DNA of 64,000 nucleotides from Solea solea (lineage: Eukaryota; Chordata; Actinopteri; Pleuronectiformes; Soleidae): contig NC_081143.1 in assembly GCF_958295425.1 (NCBI RefSeq), positions 24,621,281-24,685,280 on the forward strand, read 5' to 3'. The translations under genes were made by a program, and so were the position numbers. The notes below the pieces were generated by a model that worked only from the letters and a program-made list of their open reading frames with translations, had not been told where the DNA came from and ran no database searches. Shown here piece after piece: positions 25,171 to 35,509 of this stretch (within the stretch, counting starts at the first letter, position 1; every line of letters starts with the position of its first letter).

Positions 25171-25699
25171 AATATTATACTGTAAAGTTATACTGTACAT
25201 ATTATTCTTAAAATATTGACCTAGGGAAATGTGGTAACTATAACAACTGGATAAAAATCCCAACATGCATCCCATACCTATTCAGCTGAGGTATTTATTA
25301 ATTATAGGCCAACACAGTGAAATAACATCACAAGAGTTATGAAATCAAATTGTTCATTTAATTATCGACATTCAGAGTTAAATGATCAGCAATCTAGGAT
25401 TGGAATTGAAGTGATGGCTGAGATTAAATGAAAGAAGGTGGCCTGGAAAAAGCCCCATCTGCATCTGAAAGTCAATTTGAGAGGAACTTACCTTTCAGGC
25501 TGAAGAGGAACAGACTGAACCCAATGTTTACATCAGTGCTTATGCACAAAATTAATCACACAAAGAGCTGAAGTGAATCACTTTAAGAGGAGAGGAGCCT
25601 CACCCCCCCACACACACACAGCCCCACAAAGTTCTCAAGTTCCTTATTCTCATGAGAAAAATCAGTGGATAAAGCTGCTGGATTGCTCTTTGCCTCCGT

Positions 25700-25860
25700 G
25701 GGCTAACACAAACTTTAATTGAATTAGCTTTAATTGCCATTCATTTTACCGAGGAAGCCTGAAGGTCTCCTCTTACCCAGGGCGCTTAATGACTTCCATG
25801 TTCTCTGAGGCACAATTTGAAGTTGCCATCAAAGAGCTCAGCGATCTTTGGACATGAGGA
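25700..25860. promoter_or_regulatory. Candidate conserved non-coding element rich in homeodomain-type sites
   Basis: TTTAATTGAATTAGCTTTAA and TTGCCATTCATTTTAC pack several TAATTG/AATTA cores into about 40 bases. The following 100 bases are of balanced composition and free of repeats. This is the look of a vertebrate enhancer, but I have no alignment to support it. Confidence 0.25.
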
Positions 25861-26603
25861 GTGAAATTCTCAAGGCCATTGGAACTCTAACTAGATTTAA
25901 ATACAATTTTGGCGAAGAAGAAAGCACAAAGTAGTCCAGAGGAGGGTGAAATCTGAATGTTTCTATGAACACTTTGTCCACCTGTCCGTCTTTTGACTAA
26001 TGGTGCCTTCGAATGGATTTATTTTTACCATGTTTACAAGATAAAGCAATTAAAATTACCTTTTCAGGTACGTCAACGTCTTTGCTCCTGCAGTGAACAA
26101 TGGGCCTTGGAGCAACAGCTGAGGGTTCATTAGGCTCCAGTATTTTTGTGGCACAACAATAAACCCCTCGCAGGCTGCAAAGGGTCGTGTTGTGATAGCA
26201 GACGACACAAATGCAAAGAGCTGGGATTACCAAGGACTTTTTTTAGGGCCCTTCACTGCAAAACATAACAGACAAGACGAATGCTACACAGCAGCGAGGC
26301 ATCTGTGCCTGTAAACCATACGCTTGCAAACATGCATACAATGTGCAAGAGACATTAATCAGGCACGAGTATGGGAAGGGGCAGTCGTGCATGTTGACAT
26401 GTTTGAAACACAGATGCAGAGATGGCTCGTAATTCATGGAAAACATAAAGTTCAGTACAGTAAAACAGCTTTTTTTTATATGGAAACCACGCAAATCACT
26501 TAAAAATTAATCAAAAATACTTGCATCTCATATGTTGAAAATAGAGAGATTTTGGAACCGCGCACATAACGCGTTCTTTGGACAGCGCATCTTAAGGCCG
26601 GCT

Positions 26604-26876
26604 CACAGAACAGGAAAAAACATTTTGACAACAGAAGAAATAGTCGCCAAGGATAGTCATCTGAGCCTCGAACCGGCTGACACCCCGACTCCCCTGCACG
26701 ACGGGCCTTTCAGCTGATGAGCCGCTCGAACCAGATGTATACGAGGGAGCTGTAGCATCGTTCTCTTCTTCTTCTTTGGGAAGAATGTGTACTATTCCCT
26801 GTGTCAAGACTTCTACCGCCACCTGATGCTGAAGTGGGATACTACAGGACCCTGAGGCGCGAGTATACCAGGGTCC
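26604..26876. repeat. Copy 2 of the unidentified ~270-bp repeat family
   Basis: Same orientation as the copy at 6356. On the minus strand at 26665-26677 lies GCCGGTTCGAGGC, a good match to a pol III B-box, which hints at a tRNA-derived SINE. I could not define an A-box, so the class stays open. Confidence 0.8.
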
Positions 26877-27405
26877 ACAACATTAATTGCAATTAACAAT
26901 CCCCATAGATAGAGAATATGAAAAGACTGATCAACTGTGAGGAAGTGGCTCGTAGTCTCTCAAAGATGCTTGAACTACATCAGTTTGTGCCAAATGTGCC
27001 AAGACAAGACTGGCAATAACTCTCTGTCACTGTCCGTACAGGACGTCAAACCACCTTTAATCAACTGAACAGGTGATAGAACTTGAACATGCCGAGATGG
27101 TTGAGTTTTAGCTTCAGATTTTAATGATCAGGTGCAGAATTATCCAATATGGAAGTTGTTGATGACTGCCATGTAGCTCAGAGACTTAAGCAACGGTCAA
27201 TTACAAGACCCAAAGTAAAAGCAGAGACATAGATTATGATAAAGGATAAGTGTGTTGTTGGTTATTATTTGACACTTTGCTTCATTTCTTTATACCCCTT
27301 TACTCCTTGCAGGCTCTCATTCACTGCTTTGTACAACAAAGGCCTTCCCTAAAAACTTAACTGCTGCAGGGCTTCTTACCCCCTCGACCTTTCCCCTCTC
27401 AACAG

Positions 27406-27475
27406 GTGACCTTCGACCAGTGGCAGGAGCAGGCAGTTGCCAGCGTCTTTGAGCCTTCTTATCGAAACAATAAAG
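27406..27475 (+). CDS. Candidate internal exon 'A' of an unidentified split gene
   Basis: Seen: a long pyrimidine tract ends in AACAG at 27405. A 70-base open segment follows, ending before a GT donor (GTTGTG, weak) at 27476. In phase 0 it encodes 23 residues beginning VTFDQWQEQAVASVF, followed by EPSYRNNK, and leaves one base over. The composition is protein-like, and the beginning resembles the exit helix of an EF-hand, though that comparison is inference only. It ends in phase 1, matching the next candidate exon at 33690. I do not recognise the gene. Confidence 0.4.
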
Positions 27476-28034
27476 GTTGTGTTTGGAGCGTTGGTGCTAT
27501 TTTCAGTCACTCATCCTGTGCCCTTGTCACCGTTAATTACTTGTTTTTATAATTGCTCCACTTTTGTTCTTCTCTCTTTCCGACTGCTGCTTTTAATTTG
27601 CTCTCCCACTCGTGTGCCTTTATGTACGGTTACGAGACGTTCTTGGTTGCGCTTGTTCTTGCGGCGTCATTTCATCTGCGGCACACGTTACGGCCGATTG
27701 TACCAGGTCCTTTTTAAACTTTAAATTTTCCATGCACTCAGGAAACATCTAGAAAGCCTCTGGGCTTTTCCCCTCCCTCATCAAATTGATACCAATTGAG
27801 TTATTGAACAGCCACTCTTGTAACAAAGGCCTCTGTTTTATTGGTGTCTGTTGGACCAGATGTGAAGCAGGTTCAGACATGACCTGACAGGAAGGACAAA
27901 GGGAAGGTGGCAGTGGAGGGAAAGCCAGAGGGGGTGAGAGGAAGGGACAGTGGAATGGAGCAAGGAAGCCATTTGTCTTTGGGCAACATCAAAACTGTGT
28001 TGATTTCAGATTAAACAACATATTTCTTTGTTTT

Positions 28035-28092
28035 ATGGGATGCATTTTACCATTAAATGCATCCCATTAGCATGAGATGGCTCTCATTAGCG
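28035..28092. promoter_or_regulatory. Inverted octamer-like arms followed by homeodomain-like words
   Basis: ATGGGATGCATTT (28035-28047) and its complement (28055-28067) form a 13-bp inverted repeat. ATTAGCATGAGATGG and CTCATTAGCG follow. The words ATGCATTT and ATTAGCAT resemble POU/homeodomain sites. A regulatory role is speculative. Confidence 0.25.
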
Positions 28093-28960
28093 AAGGCAAT
28101 GAGAGCTTCTCCAAACTGGTACTGGTTCACACTGGATTGCATTCTGCATTCAGATGGGGGCCATGACAGTTGAGTTACTTTGGGTATTATAGGACTTTAT
28201 AATGGGATAAACCAGTATAAAGTTTTACTTTTTTAGTCATCTTTGGATTAACAGACATTGGATTTAAATTATGTCTTGCTTTTTTATTATCTGACCAAGG
28301 CTATAGACTGATTTGTTGCCCCCTCACATTCAAACTGGAACTTCAACTGGAATCTCTCATCATTGCTGGGGCATCATACTTGAGTTTAGTATGTGCTGGG
28401 CTGGGAAATGACTGAGCAGAAGCCTTTGGAAAACAAAGAACCTATAGGTTGTTGAAGGTTTTTGGTGGACCACAGATCATTTTCATGATTTAAATTAGAC
28501 CTCAACATTCCTAAGTTTAGGAAATGGTTGATTTAGATTTAGATATTTGACGGTCAAAGAAAGTTTTAAGAATGCATTATTTTTCATAATGACTGGGTCT
28601 GCTGGGTTTGACTTGGCACACTCGGCTTTTCATCTTTTCTTAGCATGTTGTTCTCCATCATTTAAAATCTATAAACAAACATTTCCATCAGTGTACAAAA
28701 GAAGGCTTTCTGTAATGTATTATTTCATGTTTCTTAACTACGGATGTAAGTAAGTAAATCTAAAATAATGGCCTGACATCTCCCATGAATCATTTCAAGG
28801 AAATTCAATTTTGGTTTTAGTTAACTTTAGTTTATTTTAAACAAACTTAAAAACTAAATAGTGTTACTGCGATAAATAACTTTATTCAATCACTGTGTGA
28901 GGCAAGTGTCGGTTAGACTGTGACATTGATATACAATATCTCTTGGAAGCTAACTCTGAG

Positions 28961-28993
28961 AGCTAAGCTAACTCTGATCGAGTTAGCTTAGCT
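28961..28993. repeat. 14-bp perfect inverted repeat
   Basis: AGCTAAGCTAACTC (28961-28974), loop TGATC, then the exact complement (28980-28993). Extra AGCT/TAGC words flank it. Confidence 0.85.
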
Positions 28994-29169
28994 TAGCAGA
29001 GAGAGTGGAAGCTTCTGTCCAAATAAGACGTTTCTGTGTTCATCTTCTCGTATAACTCACAGGACCTTTACATTTTGGTTTGTGACCCTCCCTTTTGAGG
29101 CCACGGTACAGTATAAAAAGGTATTAACTGTATATAGATGAGAGGGTGGAGCCAGGGAAGAAGCCACAC

Positions 29170-29358
29170 CCTAAAGCCGGGGTCTCAAACTCAAATGACC
29201 TGGGGGCCACTGAGCGTCTGGTCTGGTCAGTAAGGGAAGGAAAAAAAGCCAGACTTTTTGGGGGAAAAAGTCTGGCTTTACAGAAATGATGCATGACTTT
29301 AGTTTGGAGGGCCAAATGTGGCCCACGGGCCGCAAGTTTGAGACCACTGCCCTAAAGC
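29170..29358. mobile_element. hAT-like MITE of the 'GGTCTCAAACTC' family, exact 8-bp target duplication
   Basis: CCTAAAGC flanks the element at 29170-29177 and 29351-29358. The element begins CGGGGTCTCAAACTC and ends CAAGTTTGAGACCACTGC, which are inverted ends. Inside is a hairpin (AAAGCCAGACTTTTT and its complement around 29247-29281). It is non-coding. Confidence 0.85.
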
Positions 29359-31253
29359 ATAACTTAATAATTGTCTATTTATTTTCCTCTGAAGGAGACT
29401 ATCATTTATGAAGGACCTGAAACTGGAGAGCATAAAATCCTCAGGAAAATGTTTATTGATAAATCAAGCGTGAAGTATTGTAATTTTTTCATAGACTAAA
29501 ATTAGACTCCTTTTCGTGACCAGTGGAGATGTCCCCCTGATAGCCAGTTAACTTTTAAGTTCACTTTCTGAACCCCAAGGCCTCGTCCATGTTTAAAATA
29601 GTCTGGCATGACCCTAAATGAATGTGCTTCAGAAAAGTCTCAAACTAGTGCTTTAGATTTCCCTGAGCAGCATTTGAGAAAAGCAGAGAACTGAGGAGAA
29701 AAGAAGGTAAAAGAGAAGAGAAGAAGTTAATTCTCATGAGCTCCTGTCGGGCTTGTTTTCACGTACTTTGGACTTTCCAGTGGCTTTTGAGATGAAGCAG
29801 CTGCAGTAATCCTTATTTGTTTTAACTCGGGGGAGAATTATGTTTTTTCACGGTGGTTTCTGTGACCAAATTCTGGGCTTGTCATCTCCACATGCACTGT
29901 TTCCTGCCATAGATGGATTGGCGTGGCTTTCTTTTAGGTGAGGGGTAGACGGGAAAGTGAATAAGTGACTAATTCAGTTGAATATGAGACAAGTTTTGAG
30001 TCATAGTTGAAAAAGGTCAAACTGTGAGCACACCAAAGTTGACTTTCAATGAGGGCAGGTTTCATTTTGGGTGGAGTATGTCTCATGTCTCCAATATTTC
30101 ATAAAACCCTTTCTGTTCTCCGCAATTTTTTATGAGCATATTGCTGCTCTTTTGTTCTTTCCCATTACATTTAAAGTGTTTTTTCTTTCCCATGCTGAGC
30201 AAAAAACCCGACTCTTTTCACATGAAATCCTCCCCTATTATATTGTATGTTGAACAATTCACTTTATATACATTCGGGGTTTTTTTCTACTTTACATTTG
30301 CTCCATGTTTGACTGTTTTTAAGCTCAGCGACTGACGAGACATCAGCTCATTTCCTTTCACACAGATAAGTCCCCGAGAGCCCTCCGAACAAACGAGTGA
30401 CCTCTCTCGGTTATGAGTTTTTCCTGCTCAAACAAAAGACATTGTGTCCCGTCTCGATTGAAACGGCGGAGAGTGATGAAATGTTTGAACTGCTCAGGAC
30501 TTTGTGTGGAGAGCACTCGGTTAGCAGGTGCAGGCGACGCTGGACACAATGATTTCACCTTGGAGACCGGACAGACAAGGTCAGCTATGTTCTCATTGTG
30601 GGTGAAAGACACACACAAATACAGAGAAATGCACACACATATTTAAGCTCTCGTTGTTGTGCTTATGCCGTCGGTGCTCGTGAAGCGGAAATAAATGCAA
30701 TCAGTGGCGATATTTGGAAAGAGACGTTGTGAGCAGCTGTGGCACAGGGTCATGGACTAATATAAGGGCACAATTCAAGACAGAAGGTTAGCGGTGTGAT
30801 CCTAGGCTCCTCCAGTCTGCTTACTGAAGTGTCCTGGGGCAAATAACTGAACTCCAAATTACCCTGTACTGACAAAGAGTGGTATAGAAAATGTGCTGCA
30901 TACAGAAGAATCACTAAACCCAGTGCAGAGACTGTATGTCATGTGATTAAAAACAGGAATAACAGAAAACAGATCCAGAGAATAAAGGAGCACTGATACA
31001 ACGTGATACTTTTAGACAATTTGTTATTTAGAGACAACATGTCGCTAAGCAAACATGAGGAGCCAAATGAAGATTCTCTGCAGCAAAAACAAGAGTCTTA
31101 AAAGGAACTTCAAGATAAAACGTCAGACACAAGAGCGCTAAAAAAGACATGAACTGCAGCAAATGCTCTGATGCAGAGTGAAGGCAGGGGTGATTATATA
31201 TAGGTGGAACTCATGAGACACAGGTGAATCACATCAGGGGAGGCCAGACAATC

Positions 31254-31294
31254 ACTCTGTAGCTCCTCCTACACATTGGGAGGAGCTACAGAGT
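31254..31294. repeat. 16-bp perfect inverted repeat
   Basis: ACTCTGTAGCTCCTCC and its exact complement at 31279-31294, with a 9-base loop. It sits in a repeat-like tract. Confidence 0.85.
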
Positions 31295-31415
31295 AAGACA
31301 GGAAACTAACAAGACAAGGAAAACTGAACTGAACTCGAGGAAACCAAGAACTAAAGAAAGCACCAAAACTCAAACTTGATGAAAACAATCATCAACCATC
31401 TTACCTGCTGTAAGT

Positions 31416-31617
31416 CAGTGTCTCTCAATCCATGGTCCTGGAGACCCAGTGCCCTGGATATTTTGGAGGTTTCCCCTGCTCCAATACACCTGATTCAAAA
31501 GGCTGCTCATCAGTAGGTACTGCAGAAGCCTGATAACGACCCATTTATTAGAATCAGGTGTGCTGGAGCAGGGAAACATCTAAAACATGGAGGTCAGACC
31601 AGGATTGAGAAAGGCTT
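31416..31617. mobile_element. Largely palindromic MITE
   Basis: The left end CAGTGTCTCTCAATCC mirrors the right end GGATTGAGAAAGGCTT. Inner segments also mirror, for example CACCTGATTC against GAATCAGGTG and GTTTCCCCTGCTCCA against TGGAGCAGGGAAAC. This matches a common fish non-autonomous DNA transposon. No clear target duplication is left. Confidence 0.7.
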
Positions 31618-32564
31618 AAGTGCATGATCACAGTATGACACCGGGTATAAACGCAGCTCTGAATAAACTTCCATGTTCCTTTTTTTAATTGCAAAAGGTT
31701 GCTGTTGTACTGTATATTTTACATAAATCACCTTTACTGCGGATAAGGTGTAGGGTTTAGTTTGTACATCTTTAAAATGTGCATTCAAAGAGCAAAAAAA
31801 AAAAAAAGTTTAATAAATAACACACAGGGAGATTGTGAACTGTGAGGGATCAGCAGGGAAAAGCTCACCGATGGGAGGTTGAATATTAAAACCCAGCAGC
31901 AGGACGCATGGAGCCCACTGAGTGCAGTTATGAGAGTGTGGAGGAGAACTTGGTGTCATGAGGTTTGCTGACTTCATCCTGACACAGAAAATGTGTCAAA
32001 ATGTGTGCTTTCGAAACAATACCCACACTAATTATAGCTTAGCCTCATCGAAGGTTGCATGTGGGTTTCTGGTTTTGTTTGACCTTGTGTAAATTGTCTC
32101 TCGCTGCCCTATCCCGAGCCGCACCATCCTGTCAGCGGCACATAAATATTTAAAGAAACCCCACCGCCGATCGTCAGGCCGTCGTCTTAAATAAACCAAA
32201 CATGCATAATTTGTCTCTGACAGACGGTGGAAGGAACCGAAGCAGTCAGACCGGAAAAACACAAGCATGTTCAAACAAACACAAAAACAAGAGCGGCGAT
32301 GACAAACCTAATCTTAAGGATTATGACAATGCCTTTGGTAATCTATCGCTTCTTCCTCTTTCAGTCAAAAAAAACCGGTGTGGCTCAGATTCAAACATAA
32401 ACCATACAGTTGTGGAAGGAAATACCACACACACACTCACACAACACACGACTGCAATCAAAGACAACACCCAGTGAAATAACTTCTTACAGCTCAGTTA
32501 CAGTTCACAAGTGCATGTGGGAATAATATGAAGAAAATCAAGGAGTAAGGTGTGTCAAATGGAA

Positions 32565-32596
32565 CTCAGATTACAGTGTATGTCCTGTAATCTGAG
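32565..32596. repeat. 12-bp perfect inverted repeat
   Basis: CTCAGATTACAG and its complement at 32585-32596, with an 8-base loop. Confidence 0.8.
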
Positions 32597-32623
32597 CTGC
32601 ATTAGTGTGATACTCTGACGTTT

Positions 32624-32720
32624 ATCCATCCATCCGTCCATCCATCCATCCATCCATCCATCCCCAGCTGACACGGAGTGAGAAGCAGATACACCCTCAA
32701 GTCACCAGTCTGTTAAAGGC
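32624..32720 (-). repeat. (ATCC)n run and L2-type tail stub
   Basis: About ten ATCC units (32624-32663) lead into CAGCTGACACGGAGTGAGAA and a stub of the L2-type tail with AAGTCACCAGTCTGTT. Confidence 0.65.
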
Positions 32721-33689
32721 CAATGTACGGAGAGAAAGGCCGTAAAATTAGATTACTGACAGCTCGGCCTATTTATTGAAATACATTTTGACACCTTGTT
32801 TCTATGTACGAGGTTCCCCCCCCACCCCCCCAAGATTCTAAGTCAGTGACCTTCTGGTTTCAACGAGGCTCTGACTCTGAGATAATCAATCATCCACCAC
32901 TGTATAATAATTAAATGGTGAGTTATGCAGGTTTTTATTTTGGTCTGGGATTCACATTATGAACAGATGCAACTGCGATCTCTCAAGGTCAATGCACAGG
33001 ACTGTTGGATATTAGTGCGTATGAAATGTGACAGCAGTCTGACTGTTGTCTTTATCACTGACCTTTATCTCTAATTTCTGCTCAGATACTTTGTAAATAA
33101 CTTTATATAAATTTGCAGCCACGTTGTCATTATTGGCGGCTGCCCTAATGAACGCCTCCTTTTCCATGACTTTCAGTTTAAAGAGATACGGCAGCAGAAC
33201 TAAAAGGATAAAGCGGTAGACAATGGATGGATCTCGCAAAGAATATGGAATATGTCCTCCGAAACTGTAGGGGGAGCTCCGTGGAGCAAAAAGACACAAA
33301 AGCAACAAGACTTGCAAAGTTCTGTACTAAAAGAGGGAGTGAAGATACACTTAGCTCTCTATGATTTTAGGAAAATGAATATGACTATGTATAATTTTTG
33401 GTAAGTCTTCCTCGTTTAGGAAACAGGAGTTACAAAACTCCGCCCACTTTGGTTCAAACCAGCCAGTGAGACAACTGCCCTGTCCTGGTTATGACCCTGT
33501 ACGTGATCTGTTTTTCTCATTCAGCATCTCAGCCCTTTCCTCTCTTAAGCACGAGTGGATTGAGTGCTGACTGACAGCCAGAATTAAGTGCGTGCGTGCA
33601 AACTTTTTGGCAACCGTCCCTTCAGCAAACATCATAAGATTTAATCAGAACCATGCACCACACCACACTCCCCTCACTTTCCACTGCAG

Positions 33690-33719
33690 CTCCTACCTAC
33701 ATTACTCTTCAACAGGAAC
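33690..33719 (+). CDS. Candidate 30-base micro-exon 'B' of the same split gene
   Basis: Seen: a strong acceptor (pyrimidine tract ending CCACTGCAG) and a near-perfect donor (GTAAGT at 33720) enclose 30 bases. Entered in the phase left by exon A it reads APTYITLQQE and leaves one base, so it is phase-neutral. Two strong splice sites only 30 bases apart are unusual by chance, but such micro-exons also arise as decoys. Confidence 0.4.
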
Positions 33720-33893
33720 GTAAGTCGTCGTACTGTGTTTTTTTTCCTTCTTCATCACTTGTTGATCTTTTTCATACTGTGGAAAATTTACACAATGGAG
33801 AGCCTTGTCCCTGGAGCCTGCCTCTCTCTGTGCTTTCCAAATACCTGCAGGATGAAATCAAACTCCCATTTGAAAATTGCATGATACCACAAA

Positions 33894-33938
33894 TCTCTCT
33901 CTCCATCTCTCTCTCTCTCTCTCTCCCTCTCTCTCTCC
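33894..33938. repeat. (CT)n microsatellite
   Basis: An interrupted CT run, about 45 bases, lying just after candidate micro-exon B. Confidence 0.9.
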
Positions 33939-34043
33939 TCTGAGCCTGTCAGATTCAGTCTAGCTCTCCCACTCTCCAGGAGAGAGTCGGTCATCATTCT
34001 GTGGGCGTTGGATGTCATTACTTGGGTCTTAATTAATGCACAG

Positions 34044-34111
34044 GGAGGTTTAATGGGAGAAAGCTGCAGCAGCAAAGGCTCTGCCAGAGAAAATACAGGA
34101 AGCTGGAACAG
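34044..34111 (+). CDS. Optional candidate exon 'B2' (68 bases)
   Basis: Seen: an AG acceptor (CACAG, weak pyrimidine tract) opens a 68-base segment that stays open in the phase left by exon B. It ends CAG before GTAAGA at 34112, a good donor. It encodes a basic Gln/Arg/Lys-rich peptide ending KYRKLEQ. If used, it changes the reading frame of the following candidate exon. It may be an alternative exon or a decoy. Confidence 0.25.
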
Positions 34112-34431
34112 GTAAGATGTGGCTCAGATGGATGGACGGTGTATTTTTAGCAGATGATGCGTGAAGCTCAAGAACATTACTTGGCACCCTTCAACTTCTT
34201 CAAAACCATATGGCCTTCATTGGTGATAGGATATGAGAGGAACTTTCAATAAACCAGGAGGAGGAAAAACAGAATACCTTGAATAACAATAGAGTTGTTT
34301 TTTTCTTTTTCGCTCATACAGTACTTCAGACACATGTGGTTCAGTTTGTTATTATGAAACTGAAGCAACGCAGTATCCAAGGTGACAGCCTATGGAAGAT
34401 TATAAGGGCCACAAAAAAACAGCATGATTAA

Positions 34432-34757
34432 AGTTCTCAGAATTCTGAGAAAAAAGTCAGAATGACCTGAATGATCAGAATTCTGAGATTAATGAAAGTC
34501 ATAATTCTGAGATTAACTATAGTCCGAATGCTGAGATTGAAGTCAGAAAAAAGGTTCAGAATTCTGAGAATTCTGTGAAAAAAGTCAGATCTGAATGATC
34601 AGAATTCTGAGATTAAAAAAGTCAGAATTCTGATATAAAAAAAGGTCAGAATTCTGAGATTAAAGAAAGTCAGAATTCTTATATTAAAGATTTTCTCGGA
34701 TTTCTCAGAATTGTGAGATTAATCTCACTGAATTGTGACATTAATCTCACAATTAAT
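34432..34757. repeat. Degenerate tandem repeat built on CAGAATTCTGAGATTA
   Basis: A run of about 325 bp alternates AGAATTCTGAG (itself near-palindromic) with AAAGTCAG or TTAA spacers. The unit is 25-35 bases and irregular. The last third switches to the opposite orientation (AATTGTGAGATTAATCTCAC). It is non-coding and likely unstable. Confidence 0.8.
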
Positions 34758-35437
34758 GCTGTTTTATTTGGTTTTCTTTTTTAATACTCCGTAAACAGCC
34801 CTCTCCACCATTTTGAATGCTTTTTTTTGTGGGAACTAAAGGTGGGCGTGGCCATGGGTCATCAGTCAGGTCACAGCACCTGTGCTCATCAGTACTCATA
34901 ACACACCTGGTTTCTGGGTGTCCAGTTTTTTTTCTCCTCTCCTCCCTGAGATGTATCAATATCGGACAAGAACGGACTAGAACTATACACAATTTATGAC
35001 CCTAAAAAAAATAAAACAACAATCGAATTGCGTCATGGACTGAGGTGATGCTGCAACAACTCTGAGACACAATTACTCTCCAAACAACACATTTTTGAGT
35101 CATTCTGGCTCCAAAAAACACATGAACACATCGGAGTTGGAAATAACGATCTCGCAACTGCGATAAGACCTCAGAAGCGTTGCGTGTTGTGTAACACAGA
35201 AAGCCATGGGAACTAACACCATGGCACGCTATCGTCCAATCAAATATTCAGTTATTACTCGAACAGGTTGGCAAACTAGCACGGGGAATTAAAAAAAATC
35301 CGGTTTGTTTTGCGCGCGGCTACATTCTGGACCAAACTTTACCAGCCAAGAACTAATCATGTGATTTAATGTGTTAATTTGTGAGCTCCGGAGGTTTCCT
35401 AAGGACAGAGGCAGGCTAAACTTGTTATATGTTGGCT

Positions 35438-35509
35438 TTGTGCCAACCTTAGCAACCACTTAATTGTGCACAATTGTGCCAACCTAAGTGGTTGCTTAGG
35501 TTGGCACAA
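35438..35509. repeat. Near-perfect 25-bp inverted repeat
   Basis: Arms at 35438-35462 and 35485-35509 pair with one mismatch (TTGTGCCAACC... against ...GGTTGGCACAA). The 22-base centre is itself palindromic around GTGCAC. It could be a small MITE end-pair or a cruciform or hairpin. Confidence 0.85.

Larger units (their letters stand above)
20234..27405. other. Repeat-bearing non-coding tract
   Basis: Outside the listed SINE/L2 pieces, microsatellites and the 26604 repeat, I see no supported gene. The 83-codon ORF at 24670 has no recognisable features. Confidence 0.45.

Noticed and set aside
25494..25540. Minus-strand exon end with GTAAGT donor
   Set aside because: A near-perfect donor, but the upstream frame is closed by stops and the acceptor is poor.
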